Shown: in pieces, positions 9,476 through 19,529 of the stretch
How positions within the stretch are numbered: the first letter of the stretch is position 1
Layout of the letters: every line of letters begins with the position of its first letter
Assembly (NCBI GenBank): GCA_018524725.1
Contig: JAEUWP010000228.1
Location: forward strand, 1-42,691
Direction: 5' to 3'
Origin: Podaxis mareebaensis
Lineage: Eukaryota > Basidiomycota > Agaricomycetes > Agaricales > Agaricaceae
DNA length: 42,691 nucleotides
Made by a program: the position numbers and the translations under genes
The notes under the pieces: generated by a model
What the model was told of the DNA's origin: nothing
What the model saw: the letters and a program-made list of their open reading frames with translations, nothing else
Database searches by the model: none

Positions 9476-12400
9476 TCAGAGAGAGGACAGAGAACCAGGC
9501 TTGTCAGGATAACTGGCATGGAAGTCAGCTACTAACTCTTGCGCGTGTTCCAGTTCCTTAGCCATCAGCCAACTAAACTCTTCATCCGTACCTTCATAAC
9601 TGGCCCAAATGACTTTGTACAGGAGCGGACATGTCTGGCGGCGCCGGTCAATCTTGGAATCCACAATCCACTCGATCTCATATTCAGGCTCACTGTCAAT
9701 GATGACTGGAGGCAGAGGCAGAGGGACACGGTTAGGAATGGTGTTGGGAGTAGAAGGCTCGAGCATGGAGACATGGAAGACAGGGTGAACGGCACGCATA
9801 GAGTTGGGAAGTCAGAGGGTAAAGGAATGTGAGCCGGCTTGAGCAATGATCTTGTACGGACCTAAGAACTTCTCAGATAATTTCTTTGAAGGTCTAGTAG
9901 TCTGGAAGAACTGGGCTTTGACGAAGACTTTGTCACCAACCTTGAAGTCCAGAGCAGACAGACGACAGGCGTCTGCAGACACCTGGTAACACTCCTGGGC
10001 TCGGGCGATTTCAGTCTTGAGAGCAGAATGTAAGTCGTCGAGGTCAACTGTGAAGTCTCAGGCCCAGGTGGACGTGAGATCGCGTTCAGGATGGACGGAG
10101 ATGGCAGGGTGATAACCCTTGTTAGCAAAGAACGGAGAGACACCAGTGGTAGCATTGGGAGCATTGTTGTAGGCGAACTCTGCAATGGGAAGTAAGTCAG
10201 CCCAATTGTCCTGCTGATAATTGCAATATACTTGGAGGTATTGTTCGAGCGTCTGGTTCATCCACTCAGTCTGTCCATTGCCTTCTGGATGATATCCGGA
10301 TGTGAAGTGCAGCTTCATCTCCAGTGCCTTGCCCAAGGACTGGAAGAAGTGCGAGATGAATTCGGAGCTGTGATCGGATGTGACATGAGAGGGGACACCA
10401 TGCTTCGAGAATACATGGAGGACAAATAGGCGGGCGAGTTCAGTGGAGGTAATGGTGTCGTGAGTCAGAATGAAGATGCTTTGCTTGGTGAGACGGTCAA
10501 TGATTACAAGGATGGTATCAAAGCCGGAGGACTTGGGGAGCTTCTCAATGAAGTCCATAGAGATGGAATGCCAAGGGCAATCCAGGATAGGGAGTTGCTT
10601 GAGGTTTCTGTACGGCCGATGATGTTGTGACTTGCTCCGCATACAGGTTACGCAGCTTTTGCAGAAGTCCTTGACGAAGGAGTGGACATTTGGCCAGGTG
10701 TAGTCACGGCGGACCAACTCTAGAGTCTTGTTCTGACTGAAGTGTCTGGAAAGCATATGATCATGCTTGTACTGGAGGACTCGCAAGCAGAGGTCATTAG
10801 AATCAGGGATGTAAATGCGGCTGTCAAGGCAGAGGAAACCGTCCAAATCCATGGACCAGCAACCTTGGGGGTTAGAGATATGCTCAGTGGCAAGGGAATT
10901 GGAAGGAAGAGCGGAAAGGATGTCAGAATGGAGCTGCTCGTAGTCAAGGACCATGGCCACTTGGAGGGAAGGGGAAAAGAGGGAGGTGGCCCAGACAGAG
11001 GCTGCAAGTTGCTCTTGAGTGAAGACAGGTCTAAAGTTGTGAGGATTTACCGTGGCATAGCCATTATTCCCCCCTTTAGGATAGACGTCCCATTGTCTAG
11101 TCAAAGCGTCCGGTTTAGTCCCGAGGCATCCAGGACAGAAGCGGATGACGAGATTGAACTGTGACAAGTACTCTGACCAACGAGCCTGGTGACGAGTCAG
11201 AACTTTAGTAGTAGAGAAATACTCAAGGTTCTTGTGATCAGTGACCACATCAATGGGTAAGGCGGAGCCTTCAAGATAGTGTTGCCAGACACGAAAAGCC
11301 TCGAAGATGGCCAGAAGTTCCTTGTCATGAGTATCATAGTTAGATTCAGACGCATTGAAAGTGCAGGAATGGAAAGCAATGGGATGGATGTCACTGTCAG
11401 GAGCGATAATGGAAAGAATGGCAGCCAGGGCGTAGTCCGATGCATCTGTCTCAATGATAATCTGAGAGTCTGGAATCCAGTGAGTCAAGACCAGAGCCGT
11501 GGTGAAAGCCTTTTTGAGCACCTCAAATGCTTCGCGACACTCTGCCGTGAAGTTCCAGGGAGCACCCTTACGGGTGAGATGGGTCAGGGGAACTACAATG
11601 TCAGAATAACCATGAATAAAATGGCGGTAGAAGTTAGCGAAACCTAGGAAGGACTGAATGTCCTTGACTTTCTTTGGCTCGGGCCAATCTTGAATGATCT
11701 TGACTTTGTCTTTGGACATCTTGAGACCGTCCAGGGACAAGATGTAACCAAGGTATTTGACTGCTTCTGAATGGAACTCACACTTGTCCACTCACGTGTA
11801 CAAGCTGTGCTTGTGGAGCCGATGGAGGACTTCCCAGACATGTTGTTTATGTTGGGAGATGTCATCCGAGTAGATCAGAATATCATCAAGATAGATAGTG
11901 ACACATACGTCTAGTAGATCACCAAAAATGTCATTCATGAAACGCTGGAAGGCTGCCAGAGCGTTGGTGAGTCCGAATGGCATAACCATCCATTCAAAGG
12001 ACCCATAGCGGGTCTGGAAGGCGGTTTTCCACTTGTCTCCCTCAGCTATCCAGACAAGATGGTAGGCATGACAGAGATCTATCTTGGTGTAGATGCAAGC
12101 TTTGCGAGGAGAATCAAGGAGGTCGGAAATCAGGGGAAGGGGATAACAGTCTTTCTTGGTGATCTTGTTGAGTCCACAGAAGTTGACGCAAAGGCAGAGA
12201 GAACCATCTTTCTTGTGGACAAAGAGAACTGGAGCACCATGCGGAGAGGTTGATGGATGAATGAAGCTGATGGACAAGTGTTCATCGATAAATTCCCTTA
12301 ATGCTTCCAGCTCAACCTGAGATAGAGAGTAAATGGTCCTGATAGGAGGACTAGCACCCTCTTCCAGATTGATTTTAAGGTCATATGGATGATGCGGAGG

Positions 12401-13266
12401 CAACGTATCTGCACAGACCTTGCTGAAGACATCGGTGAATTCGTGATACTCTGAGGGAACGTTTGACAGATCGATGGGCTCGGAGGGCTGAGCGGACCCA
12501 GCGGAGACAGATGGAGAATGGATGCTGAAAGTAAAGGGAACTGAACCAGGAAGACGAGATGCACACAGGAAAGCTGCAGCACCAATCAGGCTGATATGAG
12601 GACGGAGCAGAGGTGAATCGGACAGAGCGGAGGAATCAGATGTAGAGGACAGAGGGACTTGATCAGATGTAGAGGACAGAGGGACTTGATCAGAAGTGGA
12701 GGAAGGCAGATCTGGATGGACCGGAAATGCAGAAGAAAGCACGGCGCGGAGAGTCGGAGCAGGGGTTGGAAAGACTTGTTGCTGTGGCCAGAAAGAGATA
12801 CTGTTTGAGACCCAGTCAATCAACAGATTGTAGCGGGTGAGCCAGTTGTGACCAAGAACCACAGAGCAAGACGAGTCCAACCGAGTGACGTAGAAGTCCA
12901 AAGTCATTGATTCACCAGTAGGAAATGTAACAGGGATTTTCACTAGTTCAGTTATATATGAGTTTGAAGAGCCGTCAAAAAGTTGAAGTTCTACAGGAGC
13001 AACATGGAACATAGGAATCGAGCAATCATGAACAAGGGAAGAATCAACGAAGCAATGTGTGGAACCACTATCCACCAAGGCAGTCACAGTACCATTGGAC
13101 AAAGGCAGATCGGAGGTGGACGAAGGAGCGAAAGATGGAGAAGAAAGGGGAACGTGAAGAGCATGAGGGTTGGAAAGAGCGGACGTGTTGAGTCGGAAAC
13201 TCTCTGTAGCACAGACGAGTTCAACATGGTCCCCAGTCTGTGCAGAGTCCTGAGGACCGCCCTCTA
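9476..13266 (-). pseudogene. pol: G1 Pol polyprotein (protease, RT, RNase H, integrase, chromodomain), three TGA stops
   Basis: One minus-strand frame of about 1,260 codons from the gag end, in the -1 frame relative to Gag. Order: aspartic protease VTALVDSGSTHCFVD (~13075); RT with KKDGSLCLCVNF and catalytic YLDDILIYSDD (~11890); RNase H starting IIETDASDYALAAIL (~11455); integrase zinc region H-H-C-C (YKHDHMLSRHF...CKSCVTC); DDE core with MDFIEKLP, VTSDHSSEF and GNGQTEWMNQTLEQYL; and a C-terminal chromodomain EYEIEWIVDSKIDRR...LYKVIW (~9680-9560), which targets integration to chromatin in chromoviruses. Stops are TGA at 11792-11794, 10058-10060 and 9812-9814. At the last two the family context expects Arg (TL*LPNSMRAVHPVFHVS, TWA*DFTVDLDDL), consistent with CGA to TGA. 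The SDHSSEF Asp is kept although SDRGSEF is more usual. Confidence 0.9.
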
Positions 13267-14589
13267 TTTTTTCGAACCTGATGGGGGATTCAAAGGAGAG
13301 GGGCTCTTCGCTGGAACCTCAGCTTGGGCTTGAGCCTGCCGACCTTTGGCCTTCTGATTAGAGGCAGATGGACCCAGTGGAGGACCGGATCCAGACACCT
13401 TGCATGGGCAGTTGTTTACCCAATGGTTAGCATCACCACAGAACATACAGAGGTTGTTGTCAAAGCAATGTTGGCGTTCCCGAGGGGTGAGCTTGCCATT
13501 CAGGCCAAGTTTATTGCCCAGAGATGACTTCGGAGTGTTCCCGGACTGAGAAGAATTGGGAGGGGATTTGGTGGAGGACGAGTTAGGCTTCTGATTATTG
13601 TTGTTGTTGGACAAATTGCTGGGTTTCTTCTGATTAGGGTTGTTCCTTGGGGGCTGCGCAGAGCGGTCACTATGATGCTTATGCTCGTGCTGCCACTCCC
13701 AGTGACATTGGTCAATAAGACTAGCGACCCTCTTCATTTTGTCCAAGGAGTTGGGCTTACCCTCCGCCCGAGTGGCAATCAAGTCCTGAATATGATCCAG
13801 AAGACCCCTATAATAACGATGGCAAAGGACCGAGTCTGGCCACCCGACCAAACTAGCCAGGCAGTTGAACTCGAGGTCATATTTGAGGATGGGTTGGTTA
13901 CTAGCCATCCGGAGAGAGTCCAGCTCTTCAGTGGCTTCTCTGGTGGGGTCTGCAAGTCCAAAACGGGTTTCTATTTCTCTGACAAAGACTTCCCAGTTAT
14001 TGAGAAGCTTGTGGTTGGACCAATCAAGGTCTTTGGACCTGAGAATGGTTTGGAACCAGTCGAGAGCAGTGCCAGACAGATACGTGATAGCAAAGCAGAT
14101 TTTGGAAGAATCTTCTGCGAACTGATGTGCATTTGAAGTGAAATAGAGGCGGCACTGGAAGACCCATTGGCGGATTTTGAGAGGGTCCGAACTGTCGAAA
14201 GTGTCAGGTTCTCGGACCTTCACACAAGAGGGATTTGCTGGGCCAACGGAGTTGCTATGCTCCAAGGAACAGAGGGTATGGGAGAGGCGGCCAAGAGCAT
14301 TGGCTAACATTTCCTGGGGGTCTTGATTTTCATCATCGTCCTCACCAGGGTCATTGCCACCACCACCACCCTCATCTCCGGGGTCCAGAGGGCCACCGGA
14401 ATTTTCTTGTGAATACCCAGCAGAGGTTTGGGTTTGAGTTCTGGACTTGGCAGTAACCATAGAAGACATGGTGGAAGAAAATTGATATGGAGCGGGAGTT
14501 GAAGAGAATTCACGATTTGTGCAGGGGAGAACAGGTTCTGGAATGGTGATTCCTTGAGCTCGTGCAGCACTATGTGTTGTAGATGGCAT
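13264..14589 (-). CDS. gag: G1 Gag (capsid-nucleocapsid)
   Basis: Intact 441-residue frame. The N-terminal third is disordered, with an acidic GDEGGGGGNDPGEDDDENQ run. The retrotransposon Gag domain covers about residues 130-290 (RQWVFQCRLYFTSNAHQF, LSGTALDWFQTIL). A basic Asn/Pro/Ser-rich linker follows, then one zinc knuckle CMFCGDANHWVNNC (C-x2-C-x4-H-x4-C) near residue 395. It would form the virus-like particle shell and bind element RNA. It ends at TAG (13266-13264) within CGAAAAAATAG. pol continues in the -1 frame from there. Confidence 0.9.
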   Translation of the reverse strand: MPSTTHSAARAQGITIPEPVLPCTNREFSSTPAPYQFSSTMSSMVTAKSRTQTQTSAGYSQENSGGPLDPGDEGGGGGNDPGEDDDENQDPQEMLANALGRLSHTLCSLEHSNSVGPANPSCVKVREPDTFDSSDPLKIRQWVFQCRLYFTSNAHQFAEDSSKICFAITYLSGTALDWFQTILRSKDLDWSNHKLLNNWEVFVREIETRFGLADPTREATEELDSLRMASNQPILKYDLEFNCLASLVGWPDSVLCHRYYRGLLDHIQDLIATRAEGKPNSLDKMKRVASLIDQCHWEWQHEHKHHSDRSAQPPRNNPNQKKPSNLSNNNNNQKPNSSSTKSPPNSSQSGNTPKSSLGNKLGLNGKLTPRERQHCFDNNLCMFCGDANHWVNNCPCKVSGSGPPLGPSASNQKAKGRQAQAQAEVPAKSPSPLNPPSGSKK

Positions 14590-14630
14590 AAAAATTTGGA
14601 ACGATACCAGAGGTCTGAGTCAGAATATAC

Positions 14631-15351
14631 TGTTAAGAACTGACTCCGGACAGGGGTGGACCACGGGCGGCCAAGGGCAGACATGCGCGGACACGGGGTC
14701 GAGGCCTTGGCTTCAACTTATGTGTTGCACCCCTCTGATACCGTGGTGGCCTCACTTGACCAACTACGGACTCAAGTGGATGAGTGGACAGAGAACGGAC
14801 GAAGACAGGACAAGCCCAGACCGAGGGGCGGACTTGTAGCGGACAAGCAGGAGAGAGGAGAAAGATCTAAGTTGATATTCTGACTGAGGACTACAAACGG
14901 TAGTGATCCTACTTATATACTAGCAGTCAGGATAAAGTCCGGAGAGTAGTAGTTAAGCAAGAAACAATAGTAACTACTCAAAGGAGAATACCAGAAACAT
15001 GTGAACTGATAACCACAGTGAAGATACCAGAATAAGGAGTCCGTCCGCAAAGCATCCGGACATCCAATAGGATGGGGGCGGAAGTGAAACATCAGATAAC
15101 GGAGAAACCAAGATAAGCGAGAGATAATCAAGGGTAAAGGGTAAAGCCACGGATAAATGGAAAAACACAAGATAATCGGATAAGGAGATCAGATAAGGAA
15201 AATGACGGAAAGAACAAGGACAGATAAAAGTATTTGCAAGGGGAAGGGTCTGACAGAAAGGGAAGAAAGGTTAAACTGAATACAATCCACAGAATCCAGG
15301 TTGTAACCAAGGCTCCGAGAGTTTAATGGGCACAAAGTGAAGTCTGTAACA
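14631..15351 (-). repeat. 5' LTR of G1
   Basis: 721 bp, TGTTA...TAACA on the plus strand, nearly identical to 7079-7789 apart from a 10-bp insertion near 14670 and scattered transitions. As the element reads minus, this is the promoter-bearing LTR. Confidence 0.93.
14912..14919 (-). promoter_or_regulatory. TATA-like element in the G1 LTR
   Basis: TATATAAG on the minus strand, within the 5' LTR and about 290 bp from its inner end. The same motif is kept in the other LTR. Confidence 0.5.
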
Positions 15352-15356
15352 TTGGC
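15352..15356. repeat. target-site duplication TTGGC of G1 (right)
   Basis: Directly follows LTR end TAACA. Pairs with 7074-7078. Confidence 0.9.
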
Positions 15357-15424
15357 ACTCTTTACTCAATCTAATTCAGAGTTCAAAGCACAATCTAATT
15401 CAACAGCATAATGTATTTTAGTTA

Positions 15425-16514
15425 CTTCAAATCACTCACCTTCATCACCTCCAGTTATCTCAAGTATCCCAGTTTCATTTTCTCCCATCATGCCACTTAA
15501 TCCTCCAGTCATCTCAAGTATTCCAGTTTCATCTCCTTTAGTCATACCAAGTCACCCAGTCTCATCTCCTTTGTTCATCTCAAGTATCCTGGTTTCATCT
15601 CCTCTAGTCTAATTCAGGGTTCAAGATTATATCATTTCTCAGTTTATATTACCCATGTTGTTAACATTATCTGATTTCTATATAAAAATCTAATTTGGAA
15701 TTCTCAAATGAAGTCATTGAAGATCTGCACTCTGGACCTTCAGCCTATCAGCTTGAGCTTGGGATGATTCATGATTGCTATTTCTCCATACAAATCTAAT
15801 TCAGAGTTTCTAGTTCTATTCACTCTATTCATTCCAAGTCATCCATCCCTATCTACTCCAGTTATTCCCAGCCACTCAGCTTCATTTACTCTAGTCACTC
15901 TAAGCCACTCAGTTTCATCTACTCTAGTTATCCTAAGCCACTCTGATTCATCTACTCTGGTCATCTTAAGCTATCCAGTCCCACTGAGTCACCTCAAGTC
16001 ATCCAGTTTTACTCATAGCAGTCATGTCCCATTACCCAGCCCTATCTACCCCAGTTATCCTAAGCCCACTCAATTTCATCTATTTCAGTCACCCTGGGTT
16101 ACCCAGTTTCATCCAGTCACTCCAAGTCATCTGGTTTCACTCATTGCAGTCATTTCCCACTACCTAGCCTTATCACTGCAGTTATCCCAAGCCACTCAGT
16201 TTCACCTAATCTAAGTCACCCCAAGTTACCCAGTTTCATCCAACCACCCCAAGTCATCCAGTTTTTCACTCAATGCAGTCATCTCTAGCCCTATCTGCTC
16301 CAGTTATTTCCAGCTACTCAGTTTCACCTACCCAGCTATTCAGTTTCATCCAGTTTCACTTATTGCAGCCATCTCTCATTACTTAGCCCTATCTACTCTA
16401 GTTATCCCAAGCTACTCAGTTTCACCTACTCTAATCATCCCAAGTCACTTGGTTTCATATAGTTACTCCAAGTCATCCAGTTTCACTCATTGCAATCATT
16501 TCCCATCACCCAGC
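15425..16514. repeat. 33-bp-type imperfect tandem repeat array (block 1)
   Basis: Degenerate repeats with core CAGTTTCATCTACTCTAGT followed by a variant of TATCCTAAGCCACT. The period is close to 33 bp where clearest (about 15860-15960), looser elsewhere. There is no convincing gene; an open frame at 15771-16214 is only the repeat translated. It belongs to the body of H2. Confidence 0.85.
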
Positions 16515-16519
16515 TCTAT
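16515..16519. repeat. target-site duplication TCTAT of the solo LTR (left)
   Basis: TCTAT precedes TGTTATG. The right copy is 17284-17288. Confidence 0.75.
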
Positions 16520-17283
16520 TGTTATGAATATTGCAGACTCTGAGATCACTGAGGAGACTGAAGAGACTGAGGAACAATCTTATGAGGAATGGGATTTGAT
16601 GAAATGGATGATGGTTAGCTTGTAGCAGGAAACAACAGAGCTCTGCCAGATGCTTGATTGGGAAATGTATGAGAAGGTAGATGAAGTGTGCTGGTTTTAC
16701 TTCCCTTGCAATGACAATCTGTGATGAACACTAAACTTACCACTTCTATTCTTAGACATTTTCTATTCTTAGGACCAGATATAAGTTTTGACCTCTCTAT
16801 TGTATTTGTGCTGCATCAAATATGTTCACTCCTGCAGACTTTCATCTTATGCCTTATGTTTTCTTGTTTATGCACTTCTCTCCTCTTATTCACCCTCTAT
16901 GCTACAATTGATCTACTTCCTAAAGTAGTCACTTGGACTTGTATATGTACCCCACCTGGACATGTAGATTAGCAAGTCTAATCTTAACATGTGTTACCTC
17001 TTCTTAGAGTGTGTGATATCTCCTCAAACATCCATAGCCTGTTAAAGTCTACATCTCTTCACCCTTGAAGATAGCTTTTCCTCTCAGGCTTCTTGTCAAT
17101 GTCTTGTCCTATGGAGTGTGCAATCTGTACAAGTTCACTGCCTAGAGACAATGTGAACAGCCACCTGAGGTTAAACAGAGCAGCTCCTACTGACCTGTAT
17201 AGGACTAGGACCTCTGCTTGTCTCTCTTACAAGGATAGGCTCTGACTTAGGCATCATCTAGCCAAAGAAGAAACCTTGTAACA
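16520..17283. mobile_element. solo LTR (gypsy-type), 764 bp
   Basis: It begins TGTTATGAATATTG and ends CTTGTAACA, the same TGTTA/TAACA termini as the G1 and G2 LTRs, flanked by TCTAT on both sides. It differs in sequence from both, so it marks a third LTR family whose internal part was lost, most simply by LTR-LTR recombination. A short open frame at 16721-16972 is not convincing. Confidence 0.75.
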
Positions 17284-17288
17284 TCTAT

Positions 17289-17530
17289 CTACTCTAGTTA
17301 CCCCAAGTCACTCAATTTCATATATCCTAGTTACTCTAAGTCATCCAGTTTCATCTCCTCCAGTCATCTCCAGTGGCCCAGCCTTCTTCTCTAGTCATTC
17401 TTTCATCATCTAGTTAGCCAGTTTCACCCTCTAGTTTAGTTAGACTCTAGTTATCCTGGCTCACTCAGCTTCATCCATCATCTACTCTAGTATCCCAAGT
17501 TATCCAGTTTCACTCACTCTAACAACCCCA
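17289..17530. repeat. 33-bp-type repeat array (block 2)
   Basis: Continuation of the same degenerate repeat after the solo LTR (ATCTACTCTAGTTACCCCAA, CAGTTTCATCTCCTCCAGTC). Confidence 0.75.
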
Positions 17531-18599
17531 AGTTGTTCTATCCATGTATAATTTGATCTAGTGTACATGTATGCTAGCTGAAAGCCCCAACAGCCATCTC
17601 TCACTCACTCCAGTAGTCCCGAGTTCTTCTGTCTGTGGTCCTAGCATCTTATTTTTTATTTTTTTCACAATTTAGACAGTCATTTAACCAACATGTATAC
17701 TTGCTGAATATCTACTCTAAAAGCCCCAACAGTCATTCCTCATTCATTCCAGTAGTCCTATCCATAGTCCCAGTAATCCTTAATTTTTATATTATTTTTT
17801 CATGATTTATACAGTCACCTAGAGTACATATATGCTGGCTAAATATGCCCAAGCAGCTGATGCATCAAATAATTCCCAGGCCATCACCCCATCAGTTATG
17901 TCAAATAGCCCAGTTTTATTTCTTCTAGTCATGCCAAGTATCCCAGTTTTATTTCCTGCAGTCATTCTAAGCTGTTCAGTTTCATCTCTTCTAGTCATCC
18001 CAAGTCACTTAGTTTCATCTCCTGTAGTCATCTCAAATAGCCATCTCAAATAGCCTAGTTTCATCTACTCTAATCATACTATATAGTCCAGTTTCACCTC
18101 CTCTAGTCATCCCAAGTCACCTAGTTTCATCTACTATACTCATTCTATCTAGCCCAGTTCCATCTCCCCTAGTCATCCCAAGTAGTCCAGTTTCACCTCC
18201 TATAGCCATCTTAAGCCATCCAGTCTCATCTCCTTCAATCATCCCAAACATCCCAGTTTCATCTCTTTCAGTCATTCCAACATGGTACTGGTATCTTATA
18301 TTCTCATAATTGTTTTCACAATTTATACAGTAATCTAATCTACATGTATACTGGCTGAACATCCACCTTAAAAGCTCCAACAGTTATTCCTCACTCACTC
18401 CAGTAGCCCTATCTACAGTCCCAGTAATCCTTAAATTTTATTATTTTTTCGTAATTTATACAGTCATTTAGTGTACATGTATATGCTAGCTGAATATTCT
18501 CCTTCAGCCACTCCAATAGTCCCAAACCATTCTATTCCATAGTCTCAGCAGTCTGTGAAATTTTATTATTATTTTTTCGTGATTTATACAGTCATCTGG
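17531..18599. repeat. ~130-bp tandem repeat with embedded 33-bp-type block
   Basis: A marker motif near TGTACATGTATGCTAGCTGA recurs at about 17561, 17690, 17822, 18340, 18471 and 18598 (the last split by G2 and completed at 34739). That gives a spacing of 128-132 bp, with CCCCAACAG and TTTATACAGTCAT shared between units. The gap 17880-18285 is filled by the 33-bp-type repeat. No coding potential seen. Confidence 0.75.
18595..18599. repeat. target-site duplication TCTGG of G2 (left)
   Basis: TCTGG precedes TGTTACAC. The right copy is 34734-34738. Confidence 0.9.
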
Positions 18600-19256
18600 T
18601 GTTACACTCCTCTTGTCTCTGTCATCATCCACATTGTCCTTCTCCTTTTCTGGCCTATCTCTCATTCTCCTCAACATCTAGCCTCTCTGCCATCTTGTGA
18701 CTTGCCACTTGCCTCATTGCAACTCATGCCTCAATCATTGGTTTCACCTCAGATCTTCTGAAGCCATACTATGTTTAGTACTTGGGCTTGGTGATACCTT
18801 GTATAATAATAGTCCACCTTCTGTAGATCTCATCTTACCTCAGGCTTGGTCTAGTATAATTAGAACACCAAAGTAACTACAAGTGTCTCAATATGGACAT
18901 GTAGAATAGCAATCATTCTTGTATTTAGATAGCTTGTAAAGTAAGTAGAGCTTAGCTTTACAATCATTTGTACATAGCATGAGAATAGCAGGTCTGTCTA
19001 CTGCTCTATCTTCTTGCCACATGAGAGCTCTACCTGCCTCAACAGGATAACTGGCATAACAGCTAAACCTATAGAGTAGCCTGTGACCTTACAAGTTGTA
19101 CCTCTCCCTAGGCAGTCCCTGCAAGATTTCCAACCAGCCTCTAGTTCTCTCAGGAGAATGGATGGGCATTCTGCTTCAGGAACTTAATAGTGTTGGGTTG
19201 TCTTAGGACAGTATCTCTCCACACTGAGACAACATCCATACTGTCTCTACATAACA
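18600..19256 (+). repeat. 5' LTR of G2
   Basis: 657 bp, TGTTACACTCCTCTTGTC to CTCTACATAACA. It closely matches 34077-34733. A TATA-like TATAATAA occurs at 18802. No standard tRNA primer site beginning TGG directly follows. Confidence 0.93.
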
Positions 19257-19529
19257 GAATTATAAAGCTACACTTCCACTCCTTACCTTCTCTTTCATCC
19301 TCATGGCTATGAGTTGACCCAAGTCTCCTGCAAGATAATTTCAGTGGAGCATCCTTGGCCAAAGTCTCCTGCAAGATAACTTCAGTGGAGCACCCTCTGA
19401 CCTTTTGTCCAGACTGTCATCCAACATGTCTTGTCTACCCCCACCTATTACCAGGTATACACCATCCAATCCGTATCCCTGATTCCCTCCTCCTTCCTAC
19501 TGACCTTTCTCTGACTCCTGTTTTGTAGA

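Larger units (their letters stand above)
7079..15351 (-). mobile_element. Ty3/gypsy chromovirus G1, complete with two LTRs
   Basis: 8.27-kb element on the minus strand, with LTRs TGTTA...TAACA of 711 and 721 bp and a 5-bp TSD TTGGC. The internal order on the minus strand is gag, protease, RT, RNase H, integrase, chromodomain, then an antisense gene next to the 3' LTR. gag is open. pol is one frame broken only by three TGA codons. LTRs differ by a 10-bp indel and scattered C/T or G/A changes, so it is the younger of the two complete gypsy elements. Confidence 0.95.

Noticed and set aside
9000..9519. Minus-strand Ser/Pro-rich frames over the acidic tail of the antisense gene
   Set aside because: Shadow frames of GAG/GAA-rich sequence; the plus-strand frame is tied to an intron and upstream exon.
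14605..14630. tRNA primer-binding site next to the G1 5' LTR
   Set aside because: A TGGTATC match begins about 21 nt inside the LTR edge, further than usual, and I could not match it to a specific tRNA.
15771..16214. 147-codon open frame in the repeat array
   Set aside because: It is only the 33-bp-type repeat translated (33 is a multiple of 3, which keeps a frame open).
15425..18290. CRISPR-like regular repeats
   Set aside because: Eukaryotic context, degenerate units without unique spacers, and no Cas genes.
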